Numbered from the stretch's first letter, positions 42,415-50,783 are shown. The stretch is DNA of 64,000 bases from Salsuginibacillus halophilus (GCF_003014715.1 NZ_PYAV01000005.1:1-64000); one strand, 5' to 3'. Translations and numbers: made by a program. The notes: a model not told the origin generated them from the sequence alone.

Positions 42415-43452
42415 ATGTCGAAATTTTTGAAAACGGTTACTTTTGTAGGTGCGATGTCACTTATAGCTGCTTGTGGAGATGATACCGGAGGAGAAAGTGC
42501 TGATGGTGAGGAAAACGGAGAAGACGCTGCAGCTAATTATCCGGAAGAAAACGTTACGATGATTGTACCATTCTCCGCAGGTGGAACAACGGATGTCAAC
42601 GCTCGATTAATTGAAGATCACTGGTCTAATCATTTTGATACGAATTTAGTCATTGAATACCGAGAAGGTGCCGGCGGTGAAGTCGGTTTTACAGCCTTAG
42701 GGGATGCTGATGCTGACGGTTACACCATTGGTAATATTAACGTCCCGCACATTTATTTGCAGCCGGAAGGACGAGATACTGACTTCGATCTCGATAGTTT
42801 TGCGTATACATCTCGCCTGGTATCCGATCCACAACTACTTGCAGTTCACGAAGACAGTGAATTTGAAACCTTGGATGACTTTATGGATGCGCTTGAAGAA
42901 GACCCTGGCAGTCAAACGGTAGGGATTGTAGGTACATTAACCGGCGACCATATTACAACACTTCAATTTATGGATGAAACAGGGCTTGAAGTGAATGAAA
43001 GTCCGTTCCCGGGGGCATCGGATGTGGTGTCAAACTTACTTGGCGGACATATCGATGCGATGATGGGTAATTTAGGTGACGTTATTACAGAGCAGGATTC
43101 GATCAGGGTGCTTGGTATTGCCACAGAAGAACGACACGACTGGCTGCCGGATGCGCCAACATTTGAGGAGCAGGGGGTTGATCTTGTTGCAGCCATCGAC
43201 CGTGGCGTAGCTTTCCCAGAGGGCACACCTGATGAAATTGTAGAAACGGTACAAGATGCCATTGAGGAAATTTCGAATGACCCGGATTATGAACAGTCGA
43301 TGGAGGATGCAGGACTGCCAAATGAATTCCTTCCTGGTGATGAGTGGGAAGAGCAGATCCGTGATGAAGCCGATGATGCAAGAGACCTGCTTGAACGCTT
43401 TGAAGACGAAGTCGAAGAAGCTGAAGAAGCTGAAGAAGAACTTGCTGACTAG
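42415..43452 (+). CDS. tctC: Tripartite tricarboxylate transporter (TTT) substrate-binding lipoprotein
   Basis: A 345-residue TctC-family binding protein: lipobox IAAC (Cys20), a short acidic linker, then YPEENVTMIVPFSAGGTTDVNAR, GAGGEVGFTAL and GYTIGNINVPHIY, the usual TctC landmarks. The C-terminus is a highly acidic helix. It captures a carboxylate for the TctA/TctB proteins encoded at 53486-55526. In Chromohalobacter a TTT system (SlcHFG) imports sulfolactate, and suyAB follow here too, so sulfolactate or a related sulfonate is the likely ligand. GAGGGGGGAAGAGG lies just before ATG 42415. Confidence 0.88.
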   Translation: MSKFLKTVTFVGAMSLIAACGDDTGGESADGEENGEDAAANYPEENVTMIVPFSAGGTTDVNARLIEDHWSNHFDTNLVIEYREGAGGEVGFTALGDADADGYTIGNINVPHIYLQPEGRDTDFDLDSFAYTSRLVSDPQLLAVHEDSEFETLDDFMDALEEDPGSQTVGIVGTLTGDHITTLQFMDETGLEVNESPFPGASDVVSNLLGGHIDAMMGNLGDVITEQDSIRVLGIATEERHDWLPDAPTFEEQGVDLVAAIDRGVAFPEGTPDEIVETVQDAIEEISNDPDYEQSMEDAGLPNEFLPGDEWEEQIRDEADDARDLLERFEDEVEEAEEAEEELAD

Positions 43453-43460
43453 AGAGTATT

Positions 43461-43494
43461 CGTAAAGGTTTCATTGTAAGGTGAAACCTTTACG
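43461..43494 (+). terminator. Strong hairpin between tctC and suyA
   Basis: CGTAAAGGTTTCA (43461-43473) pairs perfectly with TGAAACCTTTACG (43482-43494). There is no T tract, so it may protect the tctC message or attenuate transcription rather than end it fully, as is common after binding-protein genes. Confidence 0.65.
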
Positions 43495-43561
43495 CGAACT
43501 CTTCATAATAAGGCTGATCATTAAAACGAATAAGACAAATTAAAAAATTCCGAAAAATCAG

Positions 43562-43591
43562 TTGACTTTGTTCTGCTGACAGTGGAATAAT
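43562..43591 (+). promoter_or_regulatory. Promoter of suyAB
   Basis: TTGACT (43562-43567), an 18-base spacer and AATAAT (43586-43591). The predicted start falls at the left edge of the 27-base palindrome. Confidence 0.65.
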
Positions 43592-43599
43592 AGGTTTAA

Positions 43600-43626
43600 G
43601 ACGTAAGAGGTATTACCTCTTACGTC
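43600..43626. promoter_or_regulatory. 27-base perfect palindrome, candidate operator
   Basis: The arm GACGTAAGAGGTA and its exact complement are separated by a single T. It sits on the expected transcription start of suyAB. A similar half site lies in the tctC promoter. It could be the operator of the GntR regulator encoded at 51683, or an RNA hairpin in the leader. Confidence 0.7.
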
Positions 43627-43684
43627 ACACCACAAACCATTGATGCTGAGTCTTGATGAACATTAACAAGGGAGGTTTAATTGT

Positions 43685-43996
43685 ATGAGTAAAGATGTAT
43701 ATGTAATTAATCCTGATGATAACACCGGCACAGTGATTAAAGCTGATGTAACGAAAGGAACAGAGCTCGAAATCGGCGGCGGGGAAAAGGTCAAGGTGCT
43801 GCAGGACATTCCTTACGGTCATAAGATCGCTGTAAAAGACATTTCCACTGGAGATACAATTTTAAAGTATGGCTTAAGTATAGGTTCGGCTATCGAAGAT
43901 ATACCGGTCGGCGACCATATTCATGTTCATAATATTGAAAGTAACCGCGGCCGTGGCGATCGATTTGCAGAAGAACAAGAAGGAGGCAATGCGTAA
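43685..43996 (+). CDS. suyA: (2R)-sulfolactate sulfo-lyase, small subunit
   Basis: A 103-residue protein with the SAF-type fold of the UxaA N-terminal domain (VLQDIPYGHKIAVKDISTGDTILKYG, then IGSAIEDIPVGDHIHVHN). In the split form SuyA/SuyB, this subunit joins the large subunit to remove sulfite from 3-sulfolactate, giving pyruvate. AAGGGAGG lies about 9 bases before ATG 43685; its stop overlaps the suyB start (TAATG). Altronate dehydratase small subunits have the same fold, so the function relies on the neighbours: sulfite exporter, sulfolactate dehydrogenases and TTT transporter. Confidence 0.87.
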   Translation: MSKDVYVINPDDNTGTVIKADVTKGTELEIGGGEKVKVLQDIPYGHKIAVKDISTGDTILKYGLSIGSAIEDIPVGDHIHVHNIESNRGRGDRFAEEQEGGNA

Positions 43997-45165
43997 TGGA
44001 TCAATTTCAAGGTTATGTACGCCCGGATGGCAGTGTAGGGATTCGAAATACTTTACTTATTCTTTCTGGAACCATTTATGCCAACTCCACCGCAGAACGA
44101 ATTGCAGATAGTATTGAAGGTGCTGTAGCCATCAGCCACCCGCTTGGCCGCTGCCAGGTGCGACCGGATTTACGTACAACATTTAACACACTTGTAGGCA
44201 CAGGCCGCAACCCAAACGTCGGCGGAGTAATTGTAATCGATCATTTCCGAGAAGAAGGTTGTACAGCTGAAGATATCGCTCATGAAATTGAAAAAACCGG
44301 AAAGCCGGTTGAAATTGTAAATATCCGCTTCTCAAACGGTGCGATTGAAGCTACAGCAGAAGGCTTGCGCAAAGCGATGAACATGAAGCGCAAACTGTCT
44401 AAACAAACGCGTGAGCCTGTAGATGTATCCAAACTTTTATTCGGATTAAACTGTGGAACATCGGATACGACTTCCGGTCTTGGCTCAAACCCGGCCTTAG
44501 GGCATTGCTCAGACCGTATCGTTGATCAAGGCGGGCGCTCGATTCTTGCTGAGGTAACAGAGCTGATGGGAGCTGAAGAACACATTCTGGATCGCGCCGT
44601 AACAAAAGAAGCCGGAGAAGAAATTGTTGCTGCTATTGATGAATTTGAACAGCGTGCACTTTCCAGCGGTGAAGATATTCGTGGGTCACAACCGACTGGC
44701 GACAATATTATGGGCGGTTTGAGCAGTATTGAAGAAAAGTCGCTCGGTGCCTATCAAAAGAGCGGTTCTGCTCCGATTAATGGTTTAATTGATTACAGTG
44801 AAGAGCCGGCTGAAGATTCTGGGTTGTATATTATGTACACACCAGGACACGGAAGCGAATCGATTACAGGCATTGCTGCAGCAGGTGCACAACTACTTGT
44901 ATTCAGCACCGGCGGAGGTCACGTTATTAACCACCCAATTATGCCGACGATCCGCATTACAAGTAATACGAATTCTTTTCAAGCGATGCAGGATACGATG
45001 GAGCTTGACCTTAGTGAGATCTTCACGAATGACCTCAGCTTAAAGGACGCAGGCGATCAGATTTATAATGAAGTGTTGGAAACATGTAACGGGAAGCAGA
45101 CAAAGTCTGAAATTTTAAAAGAACATACAGGCTTTGCGATTCACCGTACAGGTGTCAGCATTTAA
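43996..45165 (+). CDS. suyB: (2R)-sulfolactate sulfo-lyase, large subunit
   Basis: A 389-residue UxaA-type catalytic subunit: YVRPDGSVGIRNTLLIL at the start, SHPLGRCQVRPD, FGLNCGTSDTTSGLGSNPALG and STGGGHVINHPIMPTIRITSN. These match altronate/galactarate dehydratase and SuyB proteins; the size (about 42 kDa) agrees with known SuyB. Conserved His and Cys residues in these motifs hold the metal. The reaction would be sulfolactate to pyruvate plus sulfite; a related hydroxysulfonate is possible. It overlaps suyA by one base. Confidence 0.88.
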   Translation: MDQFQGYVRPDGSVGIRNTLLILSGTIYANSTAERIADSIEGAVAISHPLGRCQVRPDLRTTFNTLVGTGRNPNVGGVIVIDHFREEGCTAEDIAHEIEKTGKPVEIVNIRFSNGAIEATAEGLRKAMNMKRKLSKQTREPVDVSKLLFGLNCGTSDTTSGLGSNPALGHCSDRIVDQGGRSILAEVTELMGAEEHILDRAVTKEAGEEIVAAIDEFEQRALSSGEDIRGSQPTGDNIMGGLSSIEEKSLGAYQKSGSAPINGLIDYSEEPAEDSGLYIMYTPGHGSESITGIAAAGAQLLVFSTGGGHVINHPIMPTIRITSNTNSFQAMQDTMELDLSEIFTNDLSLKDAGDQIYNEVLETCNGKQTKSEILKEHTGFAIHRTGVSI

Positions 45166-45193
45166 TTAAATAACAACGTCATAATATGAGATT

Positions 45194-45283
45194 GCTTTTG
45201 TCGACATACTCCGCATTTTTCTAAAGACATTCAAACGTTGAGTGTAAAATATGAAAAGTGGTCTGAAGTATGTTGGCAAAAGC
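45194..45283. repeat. Long-range inverted repeat between suyB and the 2-hydroxyacid dehydrogenase gene
   Basis: GCTTTTGTCGACATACT (45194-45210) is complementary to AGTATGTTGGCAAAAGC (45267-45283) at 15 of 17 positions, with 56 bases between. The right arm ends about 22 bases before the next start codon, so a folded leader could affect translation. Confidence 0.55.
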
Positions 45284-45305
45284 AGTTTTTATGGAGGAGC
45301 TACGT

Positions 45306-46250
45306 ATGAAAATCGTCATTACTGAATTAAATTGGCCTCAAGGTATCGAAAATTTAAAGTCGTTCGCGGAAGTGACTTACGATCCGGAATTGTGGAAAAA
45401 TCGCGACGATCTGCTCTCCAAAGTAGCGGATGCTGACGCTGTCATTGTTAGAAACCAAACGAAAGTTGATCAAGAGCTGCTCGCTCATGCCCCGCGGTTA
45501 AAAGTGATCGGACGTTTAGGGGTGGGACTGGATAATATCGATCTTGAAGCTGCGAGAAATGCAGAAATTCCTGTAATTACAGCCAAAAATGCAAATGCAA
45601 TCTCTGTTGCAGAATATGTATTAAGTACGATGCTTATCAAATCAAGGAACTTTTTTGACGTGACAGCTTCAGTAAAGCAGGGAGAATGGAAGCGCCGGGA
45701 CTACACCGGAGAAGAGATTTACGGGAAAACGCTCGGGTTTATCGGCATGGGAGAGATAGGTGCCCGGCTTGCTACACGCGCAAAAGCATTGGGCATGAAT
45801 CTGCTTGGTTATGATCCTTTTGTTGCTCCTTTTGATTATCCATTTCAAGAGATTGGTATTCAAGAAAGCAATTTTGAAAGCGTTTTATCGAATAGCGACT
45901 TTATTACGATTCATGTGCCGTTCAACAAGCATACAAAAGATTTAATAAGTGCTGAACAGCTGACGAAAATGAAGCCTGGATCCGTACTCATCAACACATC
46001 GCGTGGCGGTATTGTAAATGAGGAAGATTTATACACGCATTTAAAAACCAACAGTGACTGCTTTGCAGTATTAGATGTATTTGCTGAAGAGCCGCCGCCG
46101 CAGAACCATTCTTTATTTGAACTTGATAATGTCTTTTTAACCCCTCATGTTTCTGGTTTAACTGAACAGTCTCAAGAACGAACTTCGGTCATGGTGAGTG
46201 AAGAAGTACAAAAAGAGCTTGAAGGGATAAGGTCCTTGTGCAGGGTGTAA
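45306..46250 (+). CDS. D-isomer 2-hydroxyacid dehydrogenase, probable (S)-sulfolactate dehydrogenase (SlcC-like)
   Basis: A 314-residue NAD-dependent dehydrogenase: Rossmann motif GFIGMGEIG (about residues 145-153), catalytic Arg in INTSRGGIVNE, Glu in DVFAEEP and His in LTPHVSG. In known sulfolactate users SlcC of this family oxidises (S)-sulfolactate to sulfopyruvate and ComC reduces it to the (R) form used by SuyAB; both types occur in this operon. ATG 45306 has GGAGGAG 7 bases upstream; an earlier start at 45270 has none. Phosphoglycerate-type substrates are an alternative. Confidence 0.82.
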   Translation: MKIVITELNWPQGIENLKSFAEVTYDPELWKNRDDLLSKVADADAVIVRNQTKVDQELLAHAPRLKVIGRLGVGLDNIDLEAARNAEIPVITAKNANAISVAEYVLSTMLIKSRNFFDVTASVKQGEWKRRDYTGEEIYGKTLGFIGMGEIGARLATRAKALGMNLLGYDPFVAPFDYPFQEIGIQESNFESVLSNSDFITIHVPFNKHTKDLISAEQLTKMKPGSVLINTSRGGIVNEEDLYTHLKTNSDCFAVLDVFAEEPPPQNHSLFELDNVFLTPHVSGLTEQSQERTSVMVSEEVQKELEGIRSLCRV

Positions 46251-46287
46251 GGGTTGCTGCTTAGGTAAATAGAAAGGAGCGTTCTTT

Positions 46288-47007
46288 ATGGAGAAGGTTC
46301 AAGTCTCTGTAATGAGGTATGAGCCGGAAACAGATGAATCCCCTTATTACGAGACTTTTGAAATACAACCGAAGAAGAACATGACGGTACTCGATACTCT
46401 CTTTCTGATCGTTGAAGACCAGGATGCTTCGCTATCGTTTCGGTGCGCCTGCCGTTTAGGAATGTGTGGCACGTGCGGAATGATGATTAATGGCCGGGGG
46501 AGACTTTCCTGCCGTACGAAAGTCGAAGCATTAGGAAGTGAAATTAAAGTAGAACCAATGCGAAACTTTCCTGTAATTAAAGACATAGCTGTAGATATGG
46601 AACCATTTTTTGATAGCTGGCAGAAGGTTCAACCTTATTTCGTACCTAAAGAAGATACAGATGAATTCAGCATCATTCCACATGATGACAAAGCACGACA
46701 GGTAATTGATAAAAACACGGACTGTATCACTTGTGGCCTTTGTTACCAATCATGTGATGTCGTTTCGATGCGAGATGGCGAGTTTCTTGGTCCGGCAGCT
46801 TTAACACGTGCACATAATTTAATTGCTGATGAACGAGACGGTGCAACACATGAACGTCTTGAAAAAGTGACTGGGTCAGAAGGAGCTTTTGAATGTCACT
46901 CATTCGGTGCTTGTATGGAAGTTTGTCCAAAAGGCATTAATCCTATGGAAAGTATTCAAAAAATTAAAACAAAAAAATTGAAAAAGACATTAGGATTAAA
47001 AATATGA
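46288..47007 (+). CDS. Succinate dehydrogenase/fumarate reductase-like iron-sulfur subunit
   Basis: A 239-residue FrdB/SdhB-like protein: 2Fe-2S ferredoxin domain (CACRLGMCGTC..GRLSC, residues about 53-75) and a C-terminal domain with CITCGLCYQSC and CHSFGACMEVCPKGINP for the 4Fe-4S and 3Fe-4S clusters. It moves electrons between the flavoprotein and the membrane quinone site. AAAGGAG lies 9 bases before ATG 46288. It is the first of three genes (B-C-A order) set between a sulfolactate dehydrogenase-like gene and a fumarase-like pair, unlike the usual sdhCAB order of Bacillus TCA-cycle operons, which points to a dedicated role. Confidence 0.87.
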   Translation: MEKVQVSVMRYEPETDESPYYETFEIQPKKNMTVLDTLFLIVEDQDASLSFRCACRLGMCGTCGMMINGRGRLSCRTKVEALGSEIKVEPMRNFPVIKDIAVDMEPFFDSWQKVQPYFVPKEDTDEFSIIPHDDKARQVIDKNTDCITCGLCYQSCDVVSMRDGEFLGPAALTRAHNLIADERDGATHERLEKVTGSEGAFECHSFGACMEVCPKGINPMESIQKIKTKKLKKTLGLKI

Positions 47008-47023
47008 AGTGAGGGGACGTCGG

Positions 47024-47386
47024 ATGGAGAATGTTTCTTATCAAGAAGCCGAGCCGGAAGTGAAGCAGCGTCCATTTGTAGGTTATATCGCATGGCTTAT
47101 CCAGCGGATCACAGCAGTAATATTACTTGTACTTATTCCTTTAAAAATTTACAGCGGCTACGCGCTTGTCGGTGATCTTCCCGGTGGACAGATGATTACG
47201 GGTTTGCACGTCAATGTATTTTTAGATTCGCTATTACTCTTCGCGGTGATTTTTCATGCTTTATACGGCCTGCGGGTGATTTTAATTGATTTTGGGATTG
47301 TGAAAGACAACCGAAGCGTGTTTACGGTGCTTACGATTCTTGGGTCATTGTTATTTGTCGCTAGTTTTGTTGTCGTTGTCACCTAA
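47024..47386 (+). CDS. Succinate dehydrogenase/fumarate reductase-like membrane anchor
   Basis: A 120-residue protein with three hydrophobic helices: IQRITAVILLVLIPLKIYSG, HVNVFLDSLLLFAVIFHALYGL and a C-terminal helix. The His in FHALYGLRVILIDFG and the one in GLHVNV match haem-ligand positions of the SdhC/SdhD family. Only one such small anchor is encoded, whereas typical complexes have two small or one large (about 200 residue) subunit, so it may act as a dimer. ATG 47024 has GAGGGG about 7 bases upstream. Confidence 0.8.
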   Translation: MENVSYQEAEPEVKQRPFVGYIAWLIQRITAVILLVLIPLKIYSGYALVGDLPGGQMITGLHVNVFLDSLLLFAVIFHALYGLRVILIDFGIVKDNRSVFTVLTILGSLLFVASFVVVVT

Positions 47387-47407
47387 AGTGAAGGGGAGGG
47401 TGGGACG

Positions 47408-49135
47408 TTGGAAGAAATCCAAACAGATATATTAATTTTAGGTAGCGGCGGTGCCGGTTTGTTTGCTGCTCACCATGCGATCGACACTAAACCAGATTTG
47501 GATATTATCGTTGCTGCTAAAGGTATGATTGGTAAAAGTGGATGTACGCGCATGGTGCAGGGTGGCTACAATGTTGTGTTGCACCCGGACGACTCTGTTG
47601 AAAAACATTTTTATGACACGATTAAAGGCGGCGGAGCCATTAATAACCAGAAGATGGCCTGGACCCTTGTTAACGATGCGCCGGACCGGATTCGTGAGCT
47701 TGAAACAAAGATGGGTGTTTTCTTCGACCGCAATAAAGACGGTACCGTTCACCAAAAGCCATTTGCCGGTCAGTCATTCGATCGGACGGTGCATAAAGGT
47801 GACTTAACTGGGATTGAAATCATTTCTCGGATGCGCGATCAACTGTATGCAAAGCCGAATGTCAAAGCATGGGATGAAGTGCGGGCGGTCGAATTACTGC
47901 TTGATGAAACAGGCCGGACAGCCGGCTGTCTAATGCTTTGCATGGGTACAGGTGAGTTTATCGTCGTTCGGGCGCAGGCGGTCATTGTCGGTACTGGTGG
48001 TGCAGCAACGATGTATAAAATTGCCACTCCGAGCCTTGAAAAAGCAGGAGACGGCATGGCGATGTGTTACCGGGCTGGAACAGCGTTTCTTGATATGGAA
48101 ATGATGCAGTTTCACCCGACAGGTCTTTTGGCAGAAAACTCACGTTTGAACGGCGGTGTTTTAGAAGAAGGACTTCGCGGGGCCGGGGGTTATCTCATGA
48201 ATGCTGATGGGGAGCGTTTTATGGAGAAATATGACCCAGAAAGGCTGGAGCGTTCAACAAGGGACCGGGTCTCAAGAGCGGCATACATGGAAATTATGGA
48301 AGGCCGGGGTACAACGCTTGAAGGCGTTTATGTTGATGTCTCCCACCTGGGTAAAGAAAACGTACGCGCACAGTTTCCGGGTATGGTTGAACGTTGCCAA
48401 GATGTCGGGAAAGACTTAAGTGTGGAACCGGTTGAAATTTCACCAGCGGCACATTTTCAAATGGGTGGTGTGCATGTAGATGAAAATAACCGCTCAAGCA
48501 TTGAGGGTCTCTTTGTAGCCGGAGAAGATGCCGGCGGGGTGCACGGAGCTAATCGCTTAGGCGGAAACGGGGTTTGTGATTCTACCGTCTTCGGCGCAAG
48601 AGCTGGGCGTGCGGCTGCGGAAGTGGTTACCCCGGGCGGGGAACCTGCAGCGTATTCTTTAAGTGAGGTGCATGCACACATTGAAGCTGCTACTGCGCCA
48701 CTTGAACGTGAGGAAGGTGAAAATCCTTTTTATATCCGCAATGATTTAAAGCAGTTAATGTGGGAGAAGGTAGGTCTTGTTCGGAATGAAAAAGCGCTAA
48801 CTGAAGCTGTTGAAGAACTTCAAACCTTGGAGGATCGTGTCAATCGTGTGAAAGTTGGCGGTGGTCGAAAATATAATGTGTCGTGGCAGGAATATTTAAA
48901 TGTAAGAAACTTAGTGTCCGTTGCAAAAATGGTTGCAGAGAGTGCGTTGCTTCGAACAGAGAGCCGGGGATCTCATTACCGTGAGGACTTTCCGGCAAGT
49001 GATGATGAACGCTGGCTGCAGAATGTCTTTGTTCAACAAGGTAAAGAAGCTTGGGCAGAGCCGGTTGAGCCTACACATATCAGTTTCGAAGATGTGTCAG
49101 GTCATAAAATTGAACGTCCGGCCGGGGTGAAATAA
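47408..49135 (+). CDS. Succinate dehydrogenase/fumarate reductase-like flavoprotein subunit
   Basis: A 575-residue flavoprotein: FAD motif ILGSGGAGLFAA, substrate-site segments MMQFHPTGL, RSTRDRVSRAAYMEI, ISPAAHFQMGGV and GANRLGGNGVCDSTVFG, all with the catalytic His and Arg residues of the family. The histidine that binds FAD covalently in most succinate dehydrogenases (HTVAAQGG) is replaced (GCTRMVQGGYN), so FAD should be non-covalent. The GNGVCDSTVFG segment also departs from the usual GNSLLDLVVFG. It may oxidise or reduce a substituted succinate/fumarate. The TTG at 47408 follows GGGGAGGGTGGG. Confidence 0.88.
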   Translation: MEEIQTDILILGSGGAGLFAAHHAIDTKPDLDIIVAAKGMIGKSGCTRMVQGGYNVVLHPDDSVEKHFYDTIKGGGAINNQKMAWTLVNDAPDRIRELETKMGVFFDRNKDGTVHQKPFAGQSFDRTVHKGDLTGIEIISRMRDQLYAKPNVKAWDEVRAVELLLDETGRTAGCLMLCMGTGEFIVVRAQAVIVGTGGAATMYKIATPSLEKAGDGMAMCYRAGTAFLDMEMMQFHPTGLLAENSRLNGGVLEEGLRGAGGYLMNADGERFMEKYDPERLERSTRDRVSRAAYMEIMEGRGTTLEGVYVDVSHLGKENVRAQFPGMVERCQDVGKDLSVEPVEISPAAHFQMGGVHVDENNRSSIEGLFVAGEDAGGVHGANRLGGNGVCDSTVFGARAGRAAAEVVTPGGEPAAYSLSEVHAHIEAATAPLEREEGENPFYIRNDLKQLMWEKVGLVRNEKALTEAVEELQTLEDRVNRVKVGGGRKYNVSWQEYLNVRNLVSVAKMVAESALLRTESRGSHYREDFPASDDERWLQNVFVQQGKEAWAEPVEPTHISFEDVSGHKIERPAGVK

Positions 49136-49216
49136 CAGCTGCTCTATGGTTTATGAATAAGCGTGCTTCAAGAGAGATGATGCTAAAACAGTGTTTAAAA
49201 GAAAGGAGTTTAATTT

Positions 49217-50131
49217 ATGGAAGCCTCTTTAAATTCGGCTGAGGTGTGGGAAGCAGATGAACAGTTTTATAAGCATGTAGAGGAAGCTTGTAAAACTTTA
49301 TACATTGAATCATTAAAGGACCTGCCACCTGATGTACGTGAAGCACTGGAAAAAGCTTATGAAAATGAAGAGCTCGAAAGCGGAAAAGACATCCTTTCAA
49401 CGTTAATTAAAACTGTATCTACAGCAGATGATGAAAGTCTCTTAATCTGTCAGGATACAGGGATTCCGGTGTACTTTGTAAAGATCGGGAGCAACGTACG
49501 CTTCAACGGTGTTGCTCTTGAAGAAGCCATTAGAAGCGGCACAAAACGGGCAACGCTGGAGCATCCACTACGGAGCAGCATCGTAAATACATTAAGCAGA
49601 GAAAATCATGGTACATCTACAGGAAAGCAAGTGCCTGTGATCCATTACGAGTTTGTCCCGGGGAACGAAGTAGAGCTTTTGATCGTGCCAAAAGGGTCCG
49701 GTTCAGAAAATATGAGCTATATGAAAATGTTAACGCCGGCAGAAGGGCTTAAAGGCATTAAAAAGTACGTTCTTGAATGCGTTTTTGAATCAGGCGCTAA
49801 TCCGTGCCCGCCAACAATTGTAGGTATCGGCCTCGGTGGTTCGGCGGATAAATGTGCTGCGCTCGCTAAAAAAGCAGCGGCTCGTGAGGTTGCTTCACCC
49901 AGTCCAGATCCAGAAGTGCGGAAACTTGAAGAAGAGCTTTATGAAAAAATTAATGAATTAGGCATCGGCGCCCATGGTTTAGGAGGAAATACAACAGCAC
50001 TTGCTGTACAGATTGAGACAGCAGATACCCATATGACGATGAACCCGGTTGCGGTTAACTTAATGTGCTGGCCGGCGCGCCGGATGCGGGCCGTGTTTCA
50101 GTGTAATGAAGCGCCGGAAATTAAGTATTAA
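49217..50131 (+). CDS. Class I fumarase / L-tartrate dehydratase-like alpha subunit
   Basis: A 304-residue iron-sulfur hydro-lyase subunit with the three cluster cysteines: ICQDTGIP, GANPCPPTIVGIG and NLMCWPARR. Also GSGSENMSYMKMLTPAEG and GIGAHGLGGNTTA. Fumarase and tartrate dehydratase share this fold, so the substrate cannot be fixed from sequence. Together with the beta subunit downstream and the fumarate reductase-like genes upstream it could hydrate an unsaturated C4 sulfonate or ordinary fumarate. AAAGGAG lies 9 bases before ATG 49217. Confidence 0.88.
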   Translation: MEASLNSAEVWEADEQFYKHVEEACKTLYIESLKDLPPDVREALEKAYENEELESGKDILSTLIKTVSTADDESLLICQDTGIPVYFVKIGSNVRFNGVALEEAIRSGTKRATLEHPLRSSIVNTLSRENHGTSTGKQVPVIHYEFVPGNEVELLIVPKGSGSENMSYMKMLTPAEGLKGIKKYVLECVFESGANPCPPTIVGIGLGGSADKCAALAKKAAAREVASPSPDPEVRKLEEELYEKINELGIGAHGLGGNTTALAVQIETADTHMTMNPVAVNLMCWPARRMRAVFQCNEAPEIKY

Positions 50132-50140
50132 AAAGGGGGG

Positions 50141-50743
50141 ATGATGTTGGCGCATTACCGATTGAAAGCACCGCTTACAAATGAAGACATTGACCAGCTC
50201 CGAGCCGGTGACACAGTCGTTTTAGATGGTGTAATCTTTGGCGTACGGGATGCAAATCTCATCCGGCTGTTTGATAAAGGGGTGGAGCTCCCGGAAGATT
50301 TAATCCCACAGCTTGAAGGGGGGATTGCCCTGCATACGGCACCGGGGGTGAAACAGCTAGAAGACGGAAGTTATGAAAAGGTGAGTATCGGTACAACGAC
50401 AAGTTACCGGATGGATCGTTTCACGCGTGGTTTAATGAACCAGTACGGGGTAAAAGCAATCGTCGGTAAGGGTGGACTGCTTGAGGAAGGTTGTCAGGCA
50501 CTATTAGACGAAAACGGGTGTTACTTTACGATTCTAGGAGGATCTGCAGCCCTTGAGACGACCCAGGTGAAAGAGATTGAAGGTGTTTGGTGGGAAGATT
50601 TAATGCCTGAAGCGATCTGGAAGTTTCAAGTCGAAGATTTTGGGCCTTTAATCGTCTCGATTGATGCGCACGGCGGCAACAAATATAAAGATGTGAAAGA
50701 TGAGGCAAAGAAAAACTTAGATGCAATGATTGAGAATCTGTAA
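50141..50743 (+). CDS. Class I fumarase / L-tartrate dehydratase-like beta subunit
   Basis: A 200-residue subunit: RAGDTVVLDGVIFGVRDA at the start, SIGTTTSYRMDRFT and AIVGKGGL. It completes the alpha/beta hydro-lyase encoded with the preceding gene, nine bases apart. AAAGGGGGG directly precedes the start (ATG 50141 or 50144). As with the alpha subunit, fumarate, tartrate or an analogue is possible. Confidence 0.88.
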   Translation: MMLAHYRLKAPLTNEDIDQLRAGDTVVLDGVIFGVRDANLIRLFDKGVELPEDLIPQLEGGIALHTAPGVKQLEDGSYEKVSIGTTTSYRMDRFTRGLMNQYGVKAIVGKGGLLEEGCQALLDENGCYFTILGGSAALETTQVKEIEGVWWEDLMPEAIWKFQVEDFGPLIVSIDAHGGNKYKDVKDEAKKNLDAMIENL

Positions 50744-50783
50744 CTGCTGGTTACGCACTACGGTTACGGTAAATGAGGCGTTT

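Noticed and set aside
43685-45165. Altronate or galactarate dehydratase for the SuyA/SuyB pair
   Set aside because: Same fold, but no uronate genes are near; the split small/large form beside TTT, ComC-like, SlcC-like and TauE genes fits sulfolactate lyase better.
46288-49135. Housekeeping TCA-cycle succinate dehydrogenase
   Set aside because: Gene order B-C-A, non-covalent FAD site, single small anchor and placement inside a sulfonate operon argue for a special role, though this cannot be excluded without the whole genome.
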